A DNA stretch of 64,000 nucleotides, from assembly GCA_014529385.2 (NCBI GenBank), contig CM043945.1, positions 145,003,741-145,067,740 on the forward strand, given 5' to 3'. The position numbers and the translations under genes are program-made. The DNA is from Adiantum capillus-veneris. Taxonomy: Eukaryota; Streptophyta; Polypodiopsida; Polypodiales; Pteridaceae. The notes under the pieces are model-generated. The model was not told the DNA's origin. It saw only the letters and a program-made list of their open reading frames with translations, and did no database searches. Positions 23,530 through 34,940 of the stretch are shown here, in pieces; the stretch's first letter is position 1; every line of letters starts with the position of its first letter.

Positions 23530-24836
23530 ATGGATGATGAGGAGTTTCTTTCTTCTTTGTCACCGCAGCAGAGACAGTGGTACGTGGAGCATCATCGCTC
23601 TGGCGCATCATCGCGCGTTCCTACTCCATCCGCATCTCCCTCTCTTTCGGAGCATTCGGCGCGCTCCGAAGCTTCGGCGTCGACGAGACGAGCTTCACAC
23701 TCGTCTAGACACCGGCGCTCTAGTGGTGGAGGTGGCGGTTGTTGTGGGGATTCCGCCACCGATGCCTCCACACCGCCTCGTGTTCGACGAGGCTCTTTAC
23801 CCTCCCCTTCTTTGCCCGCCCCCACACCAGCCACAGCATCGCCATCTACGCCAGGTTTTGCACGGCTGACTGTTCCTAGAAGCTACACACCTCTACCTAC
23901 TCCGCCAGGAGCCACCCCACTCGACACTACTCGCTTCGAGGCCCAGACGCCAGTGGAGACACCTGACGTCCGTACCCCCATCAACACGCCGCTAGAGACC
24001 CCTACCGGGACACCCAGGTTCACGCGTCACCGGCCAGAGGGCTTGTCTTACTCCATCGACTTCAGCGGCGGCATCATCATGGATGATGACGGCAAGAAGG
24101 TGATCTCGCGCATGCATGGTCTTTGCTCTCAGCTGTTTAGACACTACATACTAAACAAATGGAGTGAAGTACCAAGTGATTTAAAAAACAGAGTCATCAG
24201 CATACTTCATGATGAGTTTCCCGTTCCAACACGGGATCAGCGCTTCAATGAAGACCTGATGAAGATTCGAATGCGCGAATACTGCAAACACAAGCGTTCC
24301 GAAGTGCAAAAAGCAATCAAGAATGGGTGGAACAGGCCAGATTGGCTGGCCAAAGAAGATTGGAAGAATGCGAAGAAAGCAGCGCGCGAGAATCCCGACA
24401 AGTGGAAGCAACAAAAGGATGCAGCCAGAGCGCGAGTAGAGGCAGGGAGCTCGCACCACTTGGGGAGCGGTGGATGGGTATCATTTGAGGCCGATTTTGT
24501 AAGTGTTTTCACATTGCTCTTTATGTTCGATAGTTTAGGGTTTATGAGTTTTTTAATTCTAACATAATGAAATCTTTGTATGTTTTGACAGTGGTCGATG
24601 ACAGGACATGATCCCACACCGTACGAGCACGAGTACGCAGGCAGGAAGGGCTTAAACGCCCTGATGGACATTCTCAGTTCTCGCGGCGGCGTTAGTATTA
24701 GGGTTTATTCTTTTTTATTTTTTGTATTGTTTTATAAATGTCGTTATATGTTTATACTTACTGAAAGCTGTCTTATTGTCTTTTTTTGCAGAATCCGACA
24801 GATACGCCGCTTGGACGCGATGAGACGTCTGACTAG
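23530..24836 (+). CDS. CACTA accessory protein, TNPA/Ptta-type (Transposase_24-like)
   Basis: Three exons, 23530-24498, 24592-24690 and 24792-24836, with GT-AG borders and lengths all divisible by three, give 370 residues without stops. A CAG lies two bases before the ATG, so an untranslated upstream exon is possible. The N-terminal half is Ser/Pro/Thr-rich. The core, about residues 175-330, has GGIIMDDDGKKVISRMHGLC, SEVPSDLKNRVISILHDEF, a basic helix rich in Lys/Arg and GWNRPDWLAKEDWKNAKKAA. This is typical of the second protein of plant CACTA elements, which binds the subterminal repeats. It is intact although the transposase next to it is deleted, and could act in trans. Confidence 0.8.
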
Positions 24837-25189
24837 ACGACGTCAGTTTAGCCGTAGCTAGATAGAATTAGTTTAGGGTTTCTCATAGCTTATGTATCAT
24901 GAGACGGATTTTATACGTCTTTTTGAACCATGTATATTATTACATTTGTCACCGCAGTTCCTTTTGCCAATCAATTCTTTATGCCTATGATGTTGTACAA
25001 TTGTCATTATTACATTTGCCAATCAATTCATTTTGCCTATGATGTGTACAATTGTCAATTTTGCAAACAATGCGTCTTGTGGGTGACTATTTTGGGTCTA
25101 TTATCTACCCTTGCACTTTTTTTATATGGGGTATCAAGTACAATATGGTTGATGGGTGGCAGGGCATTCAATGCCCTGCCACCAAAAAA

Positions 25190-25439
25190 ACATTCTCTCG
25201 GGCGTTGCTATAACCGTCGCTATTTATGGCTCTGTAGCGTCGCTATGAGCGTCGCTATAGTCTTCAGTGTAAACGTCCCTATAACCGTCGCTATGAGCGT
25301 CTCTATATAGCGACGCTTATAGCGACGCATATAGCGACGCTCTCGTAGCGACGGTTTTAGCGACGCCGGGGGTTATAAAAACCCAATGTATTTCCGTCGC
25401 TAACAGCGTCATAAGAGCACACAACCTCTTGTAGTGAAG
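25190..25439. repeat. CACTA right end: subterminal TAGCGACG array, TIR and TSD
   Basis: About a dozen TAGCGACG/CGTCGCTA motifs in both orientations lie between 25200 and 25410. The terminus CCTCTTGTAGTG (25425-25436) and TSD AAG (25437-25439) follow. These are the expected TNPA-type binding sites. Confidence 0.88.
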
Positions 25440-27300
25440 GTGATGTTTCTAAAGATATTCATGCGAATATTGAACCATCTGTATGCAATGAGGCAACAGA
25501 AGAGGTGTGTACACTCAAGTAAACGATCAAAGTTCTCAATTGAACCCTCTTCATGGACATGCTTCTACATCAGGAGGAGTTCCTAGCACAAGCAAATCCG
25601 GTAGAGCGTCGTCCAATGGACACACAATGCCTGAAGCATAGGTAAACAATGGTTTCTTGAGTTGCATTTAAAATGGACACAAGCATTTTTTGCGTGTGGC
25701 ATATCATTCAATGCTATGCGCAATCCAATATTTCAAGATGCTTTGATGAGTACAACCAAAAAAGGATTTGTGCTTCCTGACTATAACAAGATGCGAATTG
25801 AATATCTTGATAAAGTCAAAGACAGTACTGAAGCCATTCTCAAACGCACAGTTCTGGAGTTTGTTCCATCATATGGATGCAACATAGCATTGGATGGATG
25901 GACTAACTGTCAGAAAAAACCTTTAATCAATGTAATGCTTATTAACCCTAGAGGGGCTATGTTCGTGGAAGCAATTGACAGCTCATTGAAAGAGAAGACT
26001 ATCACCTACCTAGCAGAGGTGTATGAGCGTGCAATTGCAAAGGCAGGTGGACCAAAAAATGTGACTGCTATTGTCACAGATAATGCGGCCAACTACAAAG
26101 GAACATGAAGAGCTATTCAAGTCAAGTATCCGGAGATTTCTTGGGTACCATGTGCAACTCACACTTTAAATTTTCTTTTAAAAGATATTGGTAAAATGGC
26201 ACGTGTGAAGCAAACTTTATTGGATACAAATCATGTGGTGAAATTCATTAGAGAGCATCAATTTTCGTATGCTCTTTTTCGAACCAAGTCACCAAATAAA
26301 GCTTTGAAAATATTTTGCGCGAGAAGGCTTGCTACGGCATAGTATGTTCTTGCTGCTTTGCAAGAGTTGAAGCCTGCATTGATGGAAACCTTAGCAGACA
26401 GAAGATGGGATGGATGGCTCAGCAAGTATCCAAGTTATTAGGAAGCAGCTGGTCGATGTGCGCAAATAGTAAACTTGCCAGTCTTTTGGCGTAATGTAGA
26501 AAGAATAGTAATTGTGTCAAAGCCATTTGTAGATCTTTTGAGAGCAGTTGACACAGATTCTTTTATTTTTGGTCGGGTCTATTGGTATATGTCAGAGGCT
26601 ATACGCAAGCTAAGAGAAAATGTCAATTTTGGTGCAAAGGATAAAGCTACCATGATTACAATTGTTATCAAGCGTTGGGTGCAGTTGCATATGCCGTTGC
26701 ATGGTGCGGCTTTTGTATTGGATCCTAAGTTTCAAATGCATCAGCAATCTGCCAACAAAAAAGTTATATCCGACTTCAAAAAAGTGTGCTCCCAACTCTT
26801 AGGACACGAAGATGGAAAAACAGCTTTTCATGAGCGAGTAGATTATGCCAACAGAACTGGTATGTTTCAGGATCCGTGGCATTTAGATGCCATTGGCAAA
26901 ACAAGTGCACCTTTATGGTGGAAGGAGTATGGTGGAGAGAAAGTGGAGTCGCAACACATTGCAGTTAGAGTTTTATCAGTAGCTGCATTAAGTGGAAGTT
27001 GTGAGTGAAACTGATCAGCATTCGACTTTGTGCACACTAAAAAGCGAAACAGACTTCATACTAAACGGGCTGCTGATTTGGTGTATGTTTTTGGAAATAT
27101 GAGACTTATTTATAAGCCTCAAAACATTGTAACTAGAGCCTCTCAAAAGCAATATGGAGTCTTTCAAACGCACGAAGCTATTTCTGCAGAAGTTGATGAT
27201 GATGATGATATGGAATGGGAGATAGTTTCAAAATGCTCAGATATGGACGAAGTAGATGATATGGTTGCAGTTTTGAAGATGGAGATGATTTGTGAGAGTA
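25440..27300 (+). pseudogene. hAT transposase core and dimerisation domain, decayed
   Basis: Continuation of the BED-finger frame after the CACTA. Visible landmarks are ALDGWTNCQKKPLINVMLIN (first catalytic Asp region), IVTDNAANYKG (second Asp), PCATHTLNFLLKDIGKM, and the hAT dimerisation end WWKEYGGEKVESQHIAVRVL to FVHTKKRNRLHTKRAADLVY. In-frame stops occur at 26106-26108, 26340-26342, 26439-26441, 27006-27008 and 27012-27014. The last two fall in the usually invariant CERNWS box (reads CE*N*S); CGA to TGA and TGG to TGA changes would explain them. An acidic tail follows at 27180-27290. Confidence 0.88.
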
Positions 27301-27380
27301 CCATTGTAATACTTACTCAACAAGTTTTTTTATATGATGAAAGAAAGTGTTATCTCGTTGTCGTTCACATCAAAACCTCT

Positions 27381-27383
<3 letters not shown>

Positions 27384-27453
<70 letters not shown>
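27384..27453. repeat. (TC)n microsatellite
   Basis: About 35 TC units separating the hAT transposase from the antisense cargo ORFs. Confidence 0.95.
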
Positions 27454-27454
<1 letters not shown>

Positions 27455-27619
27455 ACACACATATTCACTCACACTCAAATATAAACTGCCGATAATATCT
27501 TATCGAATAAAAATTACATAAAGTCGATGTAGGTTTGAAATTACAACAAGGTTCTGGAAAATTACTCAATCAAAAAGAGTTTGATATAATTTTGAGATTA
27601 CAAAAAGCTTCTAAGTGAC

Positions 27620-28380
27620 TTATGAGTTTGATAGATTTGCTATAAGTTTGTCAATGGTAAAATATGTAATTCCTAGCTCAGGGGATAGTTGAGCAACATC
27701 TTTATGTGAAGTGGTAGTATCATTTGGCAAAGGTCCATACAATGATTCATATCGTTGAAGCTTTGCTTGTGCATCACTTAACTCTATTTCAATCTCAAGA
27801 ATACGGCCACGAAGCATGTCCGGTGTTTCTCCTTGGCTGGCAAGGTCTTGTCCTTGGCTGGCTAATTCAGTCAGTGTTTCTGACTCTTCAGGAAGTAAAA
27901 CATAGGGCGCTTGCAAGGAGGCATTGGATTATTTGCATTGCGTGCTGCCACCTTTTTTGCAATGCGTCCACGTCCAACGCCAGCGGTGCCTGGACGATCT
28001 GACCAATCCACTCTCTTTAGCAAAACATATCGAACATAGCATTGCTGGATAAAGTAAATTGCTACTTGGTTGTTGTTTGGTAGGCATCTCTCTTGTCGTA
28101 TAAACCTTTGCAGCAATACACATGCTAGTCATTTATGTTGCAAATCAGAGAGCTTTAACGGAGATGTATCTTTTGCATTGACACTTATTTGAAATATTTG
28201 ATGGCATACAAAGTGATTAGGGCAAAGCTTTTTGCACTCTTTAAGGGTTAATGGTTCGCCCTGCAGCTCAGATTCATATTTTTCAATGTTGGCAATAGTA
28301 GAAAGATCTGCTTGTCCACATCTAACTTGTTCTTCTTTAAAAATTGCCTGAGCTTCAGCGTGGTTGAGTTCTTCTTCCAT
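27620..28380 (-). pseudogene. Antisense cargo ORF in hAT, function unknown
   Basis: The minus strand starts at 28380 (MEEELNHAEAQAIFKEEQVR) and runs to a TGA at 28129-28131. It continues in the same frame to 27871 (LLKRVDWSDRP, AGVGRGRIAKKVAARNANNP) and shifts frame into LQAPYVLLPEESETLTELAS with a helical, heptad-like C-terminus ending near 27620. I do not recognise a family. It lies 170 bp downstream of the kinase-like ORF on the same strand and could be a further exon of that gene or a separate gene. Confidence 0.45.
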
Positions 28381-28546
28381 ATTTGCATATCAGGTGAACA
28401 TGTCATTACTTTTAAATACCCATTCAATTAATTTGACATTGGACAGTATATCGAATGACAAACATAGAATTTTTGTTCAATTAAACATACAATTAAATCT
28501 GACACCAAAAGTAAAACAATGATGAAATCATGAGACTATGTTTTCA

Positions 28547-29958
28547 TTAATCATCAGCTGGTCGTAAGCCATATGTCATTACAATGTTGTAACCCACTCT
28601 ATGGGAACCATTTAAACATAAGGAGAGATCAAAAGCATTAGGCCGGGTTTTGGGGTGAACACGCTTGCCGGTTTCAAGATGAGCAAGTACATTACTCAAA
28701 AAATGTCTCTTGCTTTGTTCTTGGGGCTCTGGTAAGCACTTCAAAATGCGTTTACATGTATGACACATGGAATAAATATCCATAGCTTTGGTCCAGGAGG
28801 GAGGATTACTAGATATACATTCGGGGCTGCCCATGGATAATCTCTCTCATATTTTTTTCTAGTTTCTATTTTCATATCGCATAGAGGAGGAAAACCGGCT
28901 GTCATATTTGTTTTGGTGCATGAACCCCAATCCACAATGCCGGCGTAAACACCTTTTTCACCAAAATGCAGCATCATATTGCGAGAGTGTAGATCATTGT
29001 GGAGGTAGTTATGCGTATGTATATACTTCAGAGTTTGGAGGAGAGCACTGATGATCTGCAAAATATTCTCCTGGAATAGCTCTACTATTCCTGCAGTGAG
29101 TACGTAATTGCGAATGATAGGCTGGCTGTCGTCTGTAGTGCATTCTTTGATCCATTGCTCCACATGGCCGCCATTCCAAAATCGTGAAATGAGCATTGGT
29201 TGCTCTACATGGCGCACCATGGAAAGAGGGTAGATAATACCTCGATGTGAAATATCCAAAATTGTTTCTTCGTCTTTGACCTGTTGCTCCATGGTGAGCC
29301 CATGTAAGTGTACTTTGAACACTTTTGCAGCATACACTTGATCTTTGAAAGTGGGATGTGTGACACCCACACGCTTCACATGTGCCCATCTTCCCTCTCC
29401 CAGCTGTGGAGCTTGGATATTGAAGACGGTTGTGTCGGGTAAAAGGTGTAAAATAGGTGGTAGATGAGAGAGGTCTAATGTAGCAACGGATGACGCTGCA
29501 AGATCTGTTCTAAGAATGATTTCTGGTTCAACAGCAGCTTCAGAAGAGCTGGCTTCCACTCTTGCACGCTTTGCTACTCTTTCTAACTTTTCCTTGCTCT
29601 TGAACTCCGTGTAAAGCTGTTGCACAAGATGTATGCGCTCAGCTATGTTTGGCAAGGAAGTAATTGCAGGACTTTTCAGTTCTTGAAAGGTTTTCATGAT
29701 CTGTCCAATGGTTTGTTTGACCATGTTTACTAAAGCACCTGATGTCAGGAGGGCTATGTCAAAAATAGCTGGTGCAAACTCTGCTTGGAGCTGCTCAAAC
29801 ACAGACTTGGTCAGAGTCTCTGTAAGCTGATAAAAATGCTCAGGAGCGACAGGGTTTAAACAACGCCTAATCTCTGCCTCTAACGTGTAATGAAAGTGAC
29901 TCACAATCACTTCGGAGACGAACTTTCGTTGATGTTTCGCTAGCTTCATGTCTGCCAT
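28547..29958 (-). pseudogene. Antisense protein-kinase-like cargo gene in hAT (one frameshift)
   Basis: From ATG 29958 a 379-residue frame has a helical N-terminal region (1-140) followed by a kinase fold. Visible are a glycine loop LGEGRWAHV (186-194), an ATP-binding Lys in YAAKVFK (212), an acidic KDEETIL helix, the catalytic loop LHNDLHSRN with Asp322 and Asn327, and DWG (343-345) in place of DFG. Near 28832 a single missing base breaks the WAAPE motif. In the other frame PECISSNPPSWTKAMDIYSM continues with the conserved DIYS to a stop at 28547. The HRD Arg is Asn, and the metal-binding Asp is kept. The gene is intronless and lies inside the hAT ends, opposite to the transposase. Apart from the one frameshift it is open. 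Confidence 0.72.
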
Positions 29959-30152
29959 ATCTGTACGACAAAATTATAAATTAAGAATCTTATGAAAAGA
30001 TTGTACACCATAGTAACATAGTTATTATATAATGAGTGTTAACCCTATATATATTAAATGATGATACAAATTTATTAAACAATATTAAATTATTGAAAAT
30101 CAAAGAGAATCTTATGATTACAAACCACATTGTGCGAATTGACCATGAAAAT

Positions 30153-30158
<6 letters not shown>

Positions 30159-30226
<68 letters not shown>
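30159..30226. repeat. (GA)n microsatellite
   Basis: About 34 GA units upstream of the kinase-like ORF start. Confidence 0.95.
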
Positions 30227-30227
<1 letters not shown>

Positions 30228-30239
30228 CTCTCAGCACAA

Positions 30240-31602
30240 GAACTGGACCCTGCTATGTGCAGAAGTGTGAGATGATGAAAGAAATTACATCTAAAGGGTT
30301 GGAAAATCGTACATGTGAACAACTCAGCTAGTGTGAGATATTCTCAGCACAAGTCCTGGATGCTGTTGTAAAATAGATTGATAGTTTTTATCAATCTAAT
30401 CCCTGATAAAGTGTATGGAGCTCACAACACAACTATCAGCGGATAAATTAACAATTGCAGATGTAAGTTACCTATCGTATGTGTTTACATCCAAAACAAC
30501 ACCAAGTCACTTAATGATGAAAAATGATGTCCTTTTGGAATATGAAACACACGAGTAACCAGTATGTCACATTAAGATGAAGAGGGCATGAAAATATGCA
30601 TCTCTTTTCTCTTAATATAACAAGTGGTAACGCTTGTGTCTGACAGAAAAACTTAATCTAAAATTGTAAATTTTATAAGATATTTCTAATGGAGTGTGTG
30701 GAATGCACAACACAACCATCAGCAAACAGCTCAACAATCTCAAATGTAAATCAATTGTTGTATATATCTATGTTCAGAGTAACACCAAGTCATCTGCTGA
30801 TGAACAATGATGTTACTACAGAAATAGAAGCACAAAAATAACGAAAGTCGCATTAAGATGAAGAGGGCATAAAGTATGCATCTCTACACTCTTAAAATGA
30901 CGAACATTAATCTTTGTGCTTCTATGTAGAATAATCAATAATGATTTAATTTAAGATTGTAAATTTTATAGGCCACTCTGAAGTGAGAGGTGTAGCATCA
31001 TGCCTACTACACTCCACGAGTCGACCTCTAATCCTAACTCATCTCTATGGTGAGAGATATAGTACTACACCATACGAGTGAGAATATAAATTTACCCTAA
31101 GCCTTCCCTGGAATGAGTTATATAACTACACACCACGGGAAAGGAAACTATATTCTACACACCTTTGGAGTGATCCATATGGCTACACACCACGAAGTGG
31201 CCTACGACCTGCAAGCCAACTTTGTGGTGAGAGTCGAAACTACTGCACCGCACAAGTTTGGCACAACACAAAAAAAAAGTTAGTATTTACTGAAAATTAA
31301 AAAAGTATACCTGAAAACCACTGTAAACCGAAGAGGCCGTCGCTATCTGCTAATCTCTCAAAAGCTCCAAGCTCTCCAAGCTCCAAAAAAGTCCGCAATG
31401 CTTTTCGATCGAATACGGCGACGATTGTATATATATACAGTTTTTTGATCGAGATATTTTTCGATCAAAATACTTTTCGATCGAAAAATATCTCGATCGA
31501 AAACTGTTTTATACGGATATTCGGTAATTATTCGGAAATACGGCGTATATTGGTGTTTTATACGTATAATTTTTGTTATACGGGCGTATAAATGCAACGC
31601 AA
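30240..31602. repeat. Right subterminal region of hAT: tandem repeats and GATCG hairpins
   Basis: Two direct ~280-bp units (about 30420-30690 and 30700-30960) share CAACACCAAGTCA and GCATTAAGATGAAGAGGGCAT. A ~55-bp repeat follows at 30970-31260, core GTGAGNNATATNNCTACACACCACG, in about five degenerate copies. At 31400-31503 a cluster of TTTTCGATCGAAAA palindromes matches that near the left end. Non-coding. Confidence 0.7.
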
Positions 31603-31610
31603 GTCTGAAG
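31603..31610. repeat. hAT target-site duplication, right copy
   Basis: GTCTGAAG, identical to 17463-17470. Confidence 0.9.
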
Positions 31611-33931
31611 TGGTGTGAGCCGAGCTAGTAGCTCTGACTCTGGCAGGAGATGCTCGTAGCCGTTGGATGGCTTGATCTTTAACTTTAATCTGGTCTTTGA
31701 GCTCAATGACCTCATCGTGGCTAGCCTCCTGCTCTATCTCTGCCTTCTCTTTGGCATTCTGCATGGCTTCTACTTCCTTGGATTCTTCAGCAAGTTGTAG
31801 GGCTAGGTTGTCCCTTTCCCTTTTTGCATCTGTCAATGACTTGCTGAGTTTTCTGTATTTGTCCTCAGCTCCTTGCAGTCTTTGAGCTGCTACTTGATTC
31901 TCTCGTTCCATCTCCTGGCATCTTTGCAATGCCTTTGCCAGATTGGCTTGCAGCTCTGCTTATTTCTCTATATGCCCTTGGTTCTGTCTTTGTAGTGTGT
32001 CTATTTTGGATTTGACAAAAACTTCACCGGCTTTGAGATTAGCCATCTCACTTTCCGTGGCCATTGATTGTGCCCTGAGCCCAGTTAGCTTGTTCATCAC
32101 CACATCCCAATCATTGGTGGGTGGTTGCAGGTCCACTGTATCAATGGCCATCTCTTTTAGTTCCACTAACCGCCACAGGCTTTGCATCCGTTCTTTGGGC
32201 CCTGTCCTTGCCAAGTCAAATGCGACTGCGGCTGCCTCTTCTCTTGAATATCCAGTAGCTACTAGATCAAGAAACGTGTTAAACCTTGCTTCATTTGGCT
32301 CTGGCTGCTCATCTTTGGGCTTAGCTTCTTCTTTTTGCTCTTGCTCTTGGCTCTGTTCTTGCCTTGAATCTTCTTGATCTTCAGATTTGTCTAGCTCCTC
32401 CTTTTGTTGGGTTTGTGGAGGGCTACGAGGAGGTGGTGATGGCGGTGGGGTTGGACTTCGGGCTTGATGGTGGAGTTGCCGGCTTTTTCTTGAAGTCTCT
32501 GTCCGCCTTTGTATTTCTCTCTCTCTCTTGGCCTTCCTGTTCTTCTGGCAGTTTCCGTCGTACTTCATCCGCTTCTGCTTCTGTAAATGGTACATTTGGG
32601 ATATTTTTTGCCGTAACATCCAGGATCTCCAAATTTTTGATATAATCTTCAAACCTATCTCTGTTCACCCTTCGGGATGATCGCGACATGGTTTCCAGTG
32701 ATGGCTTCCATAGCTCGCTCAAATCTCCCTTGACGGTTCTTTCGATTATGAAGCTTTACATTAGCTGCTCTAGCCGTGCCGCTTTCTGTGATTTTGTCTC
32801 TTTGATCGGCACTTGGACACTCTCTTTCTTTCCTTTCTTCAACTCTGGCTACTCCTCTTGCACGGTCTCTAACCGGCGCTTCAACCTTGTGGCAACTCTG
32901 AGTGCTTTGGGCTGTTCCTCTTCCTTATCTTCCTTGAGCCTTAGCCAGTCATTCTGTGATGGAGGGTCAGGCCATCTTCCCTTGGTGTGCAATGCCCCAT
33001 AAACCACTTTCGTGATCAGCTCACCCGGCACAATGTAGGTGGGGTTCTTGTTGCCCATCTTCACCAGATTATCATGGATATATGCAACATAGTTGATCAC
33101 CTTCGGCTTTCTCTTCTGCATTGCCTAGGTGAAGGTTGTGGCAATTTCTCTAAGCGTCATTCTGTACTTCTGTGGCCGCTTTGTACACATGTGGAAATAC
33201 TGGTTATACAGCTGGCTCATGATAGCCACTTTAGGGTTTGCAATGTCTTCAAAGGTGTAGTTGCTCTTCTTTTCTGTGTACACCTTGACTTCATCTCGGC
33301 GCTTTGTCACACTATCCCCTTTGTTGGAGAGGTCTAGTGCGGCTGCCACCACTCTCTCTGTGATTACAATCACAGTGTCCGGCTTGCCTTGCAAATCCGT
33401 AACTCTGGCCACTCCATCTTCTTTGATTGTAGTCACAAATTCCCATACTCTTTTTATGTCAATTCCAGCTGGCACAACTTCAAAATAATTAAGGAGATCT
33501 ATCTTCTCTAGGTACTCTGCCATTTTGCTTCTGACAAACTCATTGAGCTCCCGAGGTAGCATGGATAGCTCTATTACATTTCCTTCGATATCTTTGAACA
33601 CGCCTTGGTAGATCTTCAGATCATTTGACTCTAGCAAGTCCTCTTGAATCCACGTGCTGGTTGGCTTTAGAGTTCCTTCTGGGATGACAAATGGCTCCAC
33701 TTCTTCCAAATAGTCTTTTATGGTTATCCTCTTCTTCTTCTTTGCCGGTGATTTTGCGGCTGCCATAGATCCTGTTGCACTCAGTAGTCCAAAATTAGCG
33801 TTTTTTCCATATCAGTTGAGAAAATGAGTTTTAACTATCCAAATGACTTGAAAATTGAAAATAAAACTTAAAAGGAACTTGGGAAACTGTGCATGTGCTC
33901 ACAGTGTCATTCTGGCCAAATTTTATCATTT

Positions 33932-34940
33932 AGACATCCTACGCGTAGGATGTCTCTTTCATCAGTTTTTGGTGAAACTTGGGAGGCTGGTGGCCCTTGG
34001 CCTGTGCAACATGGCTATGTGATTGGAATTGGGTTTGGGCATCAAAATGTGCATTTTTGGGCAGAATCAGGCTTTAGGCTCACAAATTGGGTAGGCTGTC
34101 CACAACAGGTGGCAAATGATATTCAAATGGGTTGGAATTTGATATATGGGTTCCTTGCACCATGGTAATGACTCCCATGATGTCATTTCTTGCACAAAAG
34201 GTCAAAATTATGCTAGAGACGTCCTACGTGTAGGATGTCTTTTTCATCAAAATAGCTTGAGATTTGTTCTGTGCGTAGCTCTTGGCCTATGGAACATAGC
34301 CATGCTCTTGGATTTTGATTTGGACAAGATTTGATGTTGGTAAGACCATGTGTAGTGTTTTCGGACTCAAAAAAGTGTATCTTGGAGGTGTTGGGGGTCA
34401 AAAATAATTAGAATGGCTTGAAACTTGATATATGAGCTCTTGAAGGTGATATGAAGAGATCTGGAATTGAAAAACACCATCTGTGGGCCAAAAATGTCAT
34501 TTAGACATCCTACGCGTAGGATGTCTACTTCATCATTTTTTGCAGGTGACCACGCAGATAGCTTGGCAATGTTCTCATGAATATTTTGTGCAAGTTTCAT
34601 GTGATTTGGACAAGTTTTGGTAGGTCTATGGCCCATTATTGCCTCTATGCCTTGACTTTGCGTTTTTTCATACATATGAGGTCAATTTTTCATACATATG
34701 AGCTCATGAATGTATTGTGCAAGTTTCATGTGATTTGGACAAGTTTTAGTAGGTCTATGGCCCATTATTGCCTCTATGCCTTGACTTTGCGTTTTTTCAT
34801 ACATATGAGGTCAATTTTTGTCCAAATGTGATGAAACTTGATGGCTAGCATGTAAAGGCTATTTAGAAACTTTGTGCAATGAGAAATGTTGGGGTTTGTG
34901 CCCAGAAATGGTCTTGAGACATCCTACACGAAAGTTTTAC
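33932..34940. repeat. Palindrome array upstream of the third ORF
   Basis: AGACATCCTACGCGTAGGATGTCT at 33932-33955 and 34503-34526 is a perfect 24-bp palindrome. A variant with one changed base pair lies at 34217-34240 and a broken half at about 34917. Spacing is about 285 bp, and the sequence between copies is loosely repeated (GATTTGGAC and CATGGCTATG-like phrases). The array ends about 165 bp before the start of the third ORF. The same palindrome occurs upstream of gag. Confidence 0.88.
34575..34832. repeat. 129-bp tandem duplication
   Basis: Two adjacent copies, almost identical, beginning TCATGAATATTTTGTGCAAG and TCATGAATGTATTGTGCAAG. Non-coding leader of the third ORF. Confidence 0.9.

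Larger units (their letters stand above)
18959..25436 (+). mobile_element. CACTA (En/Spm) transposon, 6.48 kb, nested in the hAT
   Basis: The termini are CACTACAAGAGG at 18959 and its exact reverse complement CCTCTTGTAGTG ending at 25436. A 3-bp duplication AAG (18956-18958 and 25437-25439) flanks them, as expected for CACTA. It encodes a TNP2-like gene lacking its centre (21100-23257) and a TNPA/Ptta-like gene (23530-24836). It also contains a captured HIPP gene remnant (20034-20390) and subterminal arrays of TAGCGACG. It sits inside the hAT transposase coding region. Confidence 0.93.
17471..31602 (+). mobile_element. hAT transposon (14.1 kb) with cargo genes and nested CACTA
   Basis: A perfect 8-bp duplication GTCTGAAG flanks it, the length diagnostic of hAT elements. 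The termini are imperfect inverted repeats: CTAAGTTGCATTATTTG on the left and TTGCGTTGCATTTATACG as the reverse complement of the right. Inside are a BED zinc-finger exon (18721), a transposase core (25640-27100) in plus orientation, and minus-strand cargo ORFs (27620-29958). Both ends are rich in CGTATAA/TTATACG and TTTTCGATCGAAAA motifs. Without the nested CACTA the element is about 7.65 kb. Confidence 0.88.
16177..33766 (-). pseudogene. Third ORF of the giant Gypsy element, split by a hAT insertion
   Basis: The ORF starts at 33766 (MAAAKSPAKKKKRITIKDYL, a basic N-terminus) and runs to 31611. After the hAT and its duplicated target site it resumes at 17462 and ends at 16177: about 3.4 kb, or 1.1 thousand residues. 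It has a globular N-terminal part (33766-32849) with an ELITKVVYGAL stretch reminiscent of the 'putative plant transposon protein' domain of some retrotransposon-associated ORFs (weak). A Pro/Gln/Glu-rich linker (32600-32300), a long coiled coil (about 32000-31600 and 17441-17169) and a globular C-terminus (16830-16177) follow. Removing the insertion keeps the coiled-coil frame. It has stops at 33122, 17167 and elsewhere, and several frameshifts. Its position after integrase is where env-like ORFs sit, but I see no signal peptide or membrane segment. Confidence 0.7.

Noticed and set aside
16177-33766. Third ORF as an envelope gene
   Set aside because: The position fits, but there is no signal peptide, transmembrane segment or cleavage motif; a coiled coil dominates.
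33932-34526. CRISPR-like array from regularly spaced palindromes
   Set aside because: Eukaryotic retrotransposon leader; spacing ~285 bp and spacers are themselves similar.
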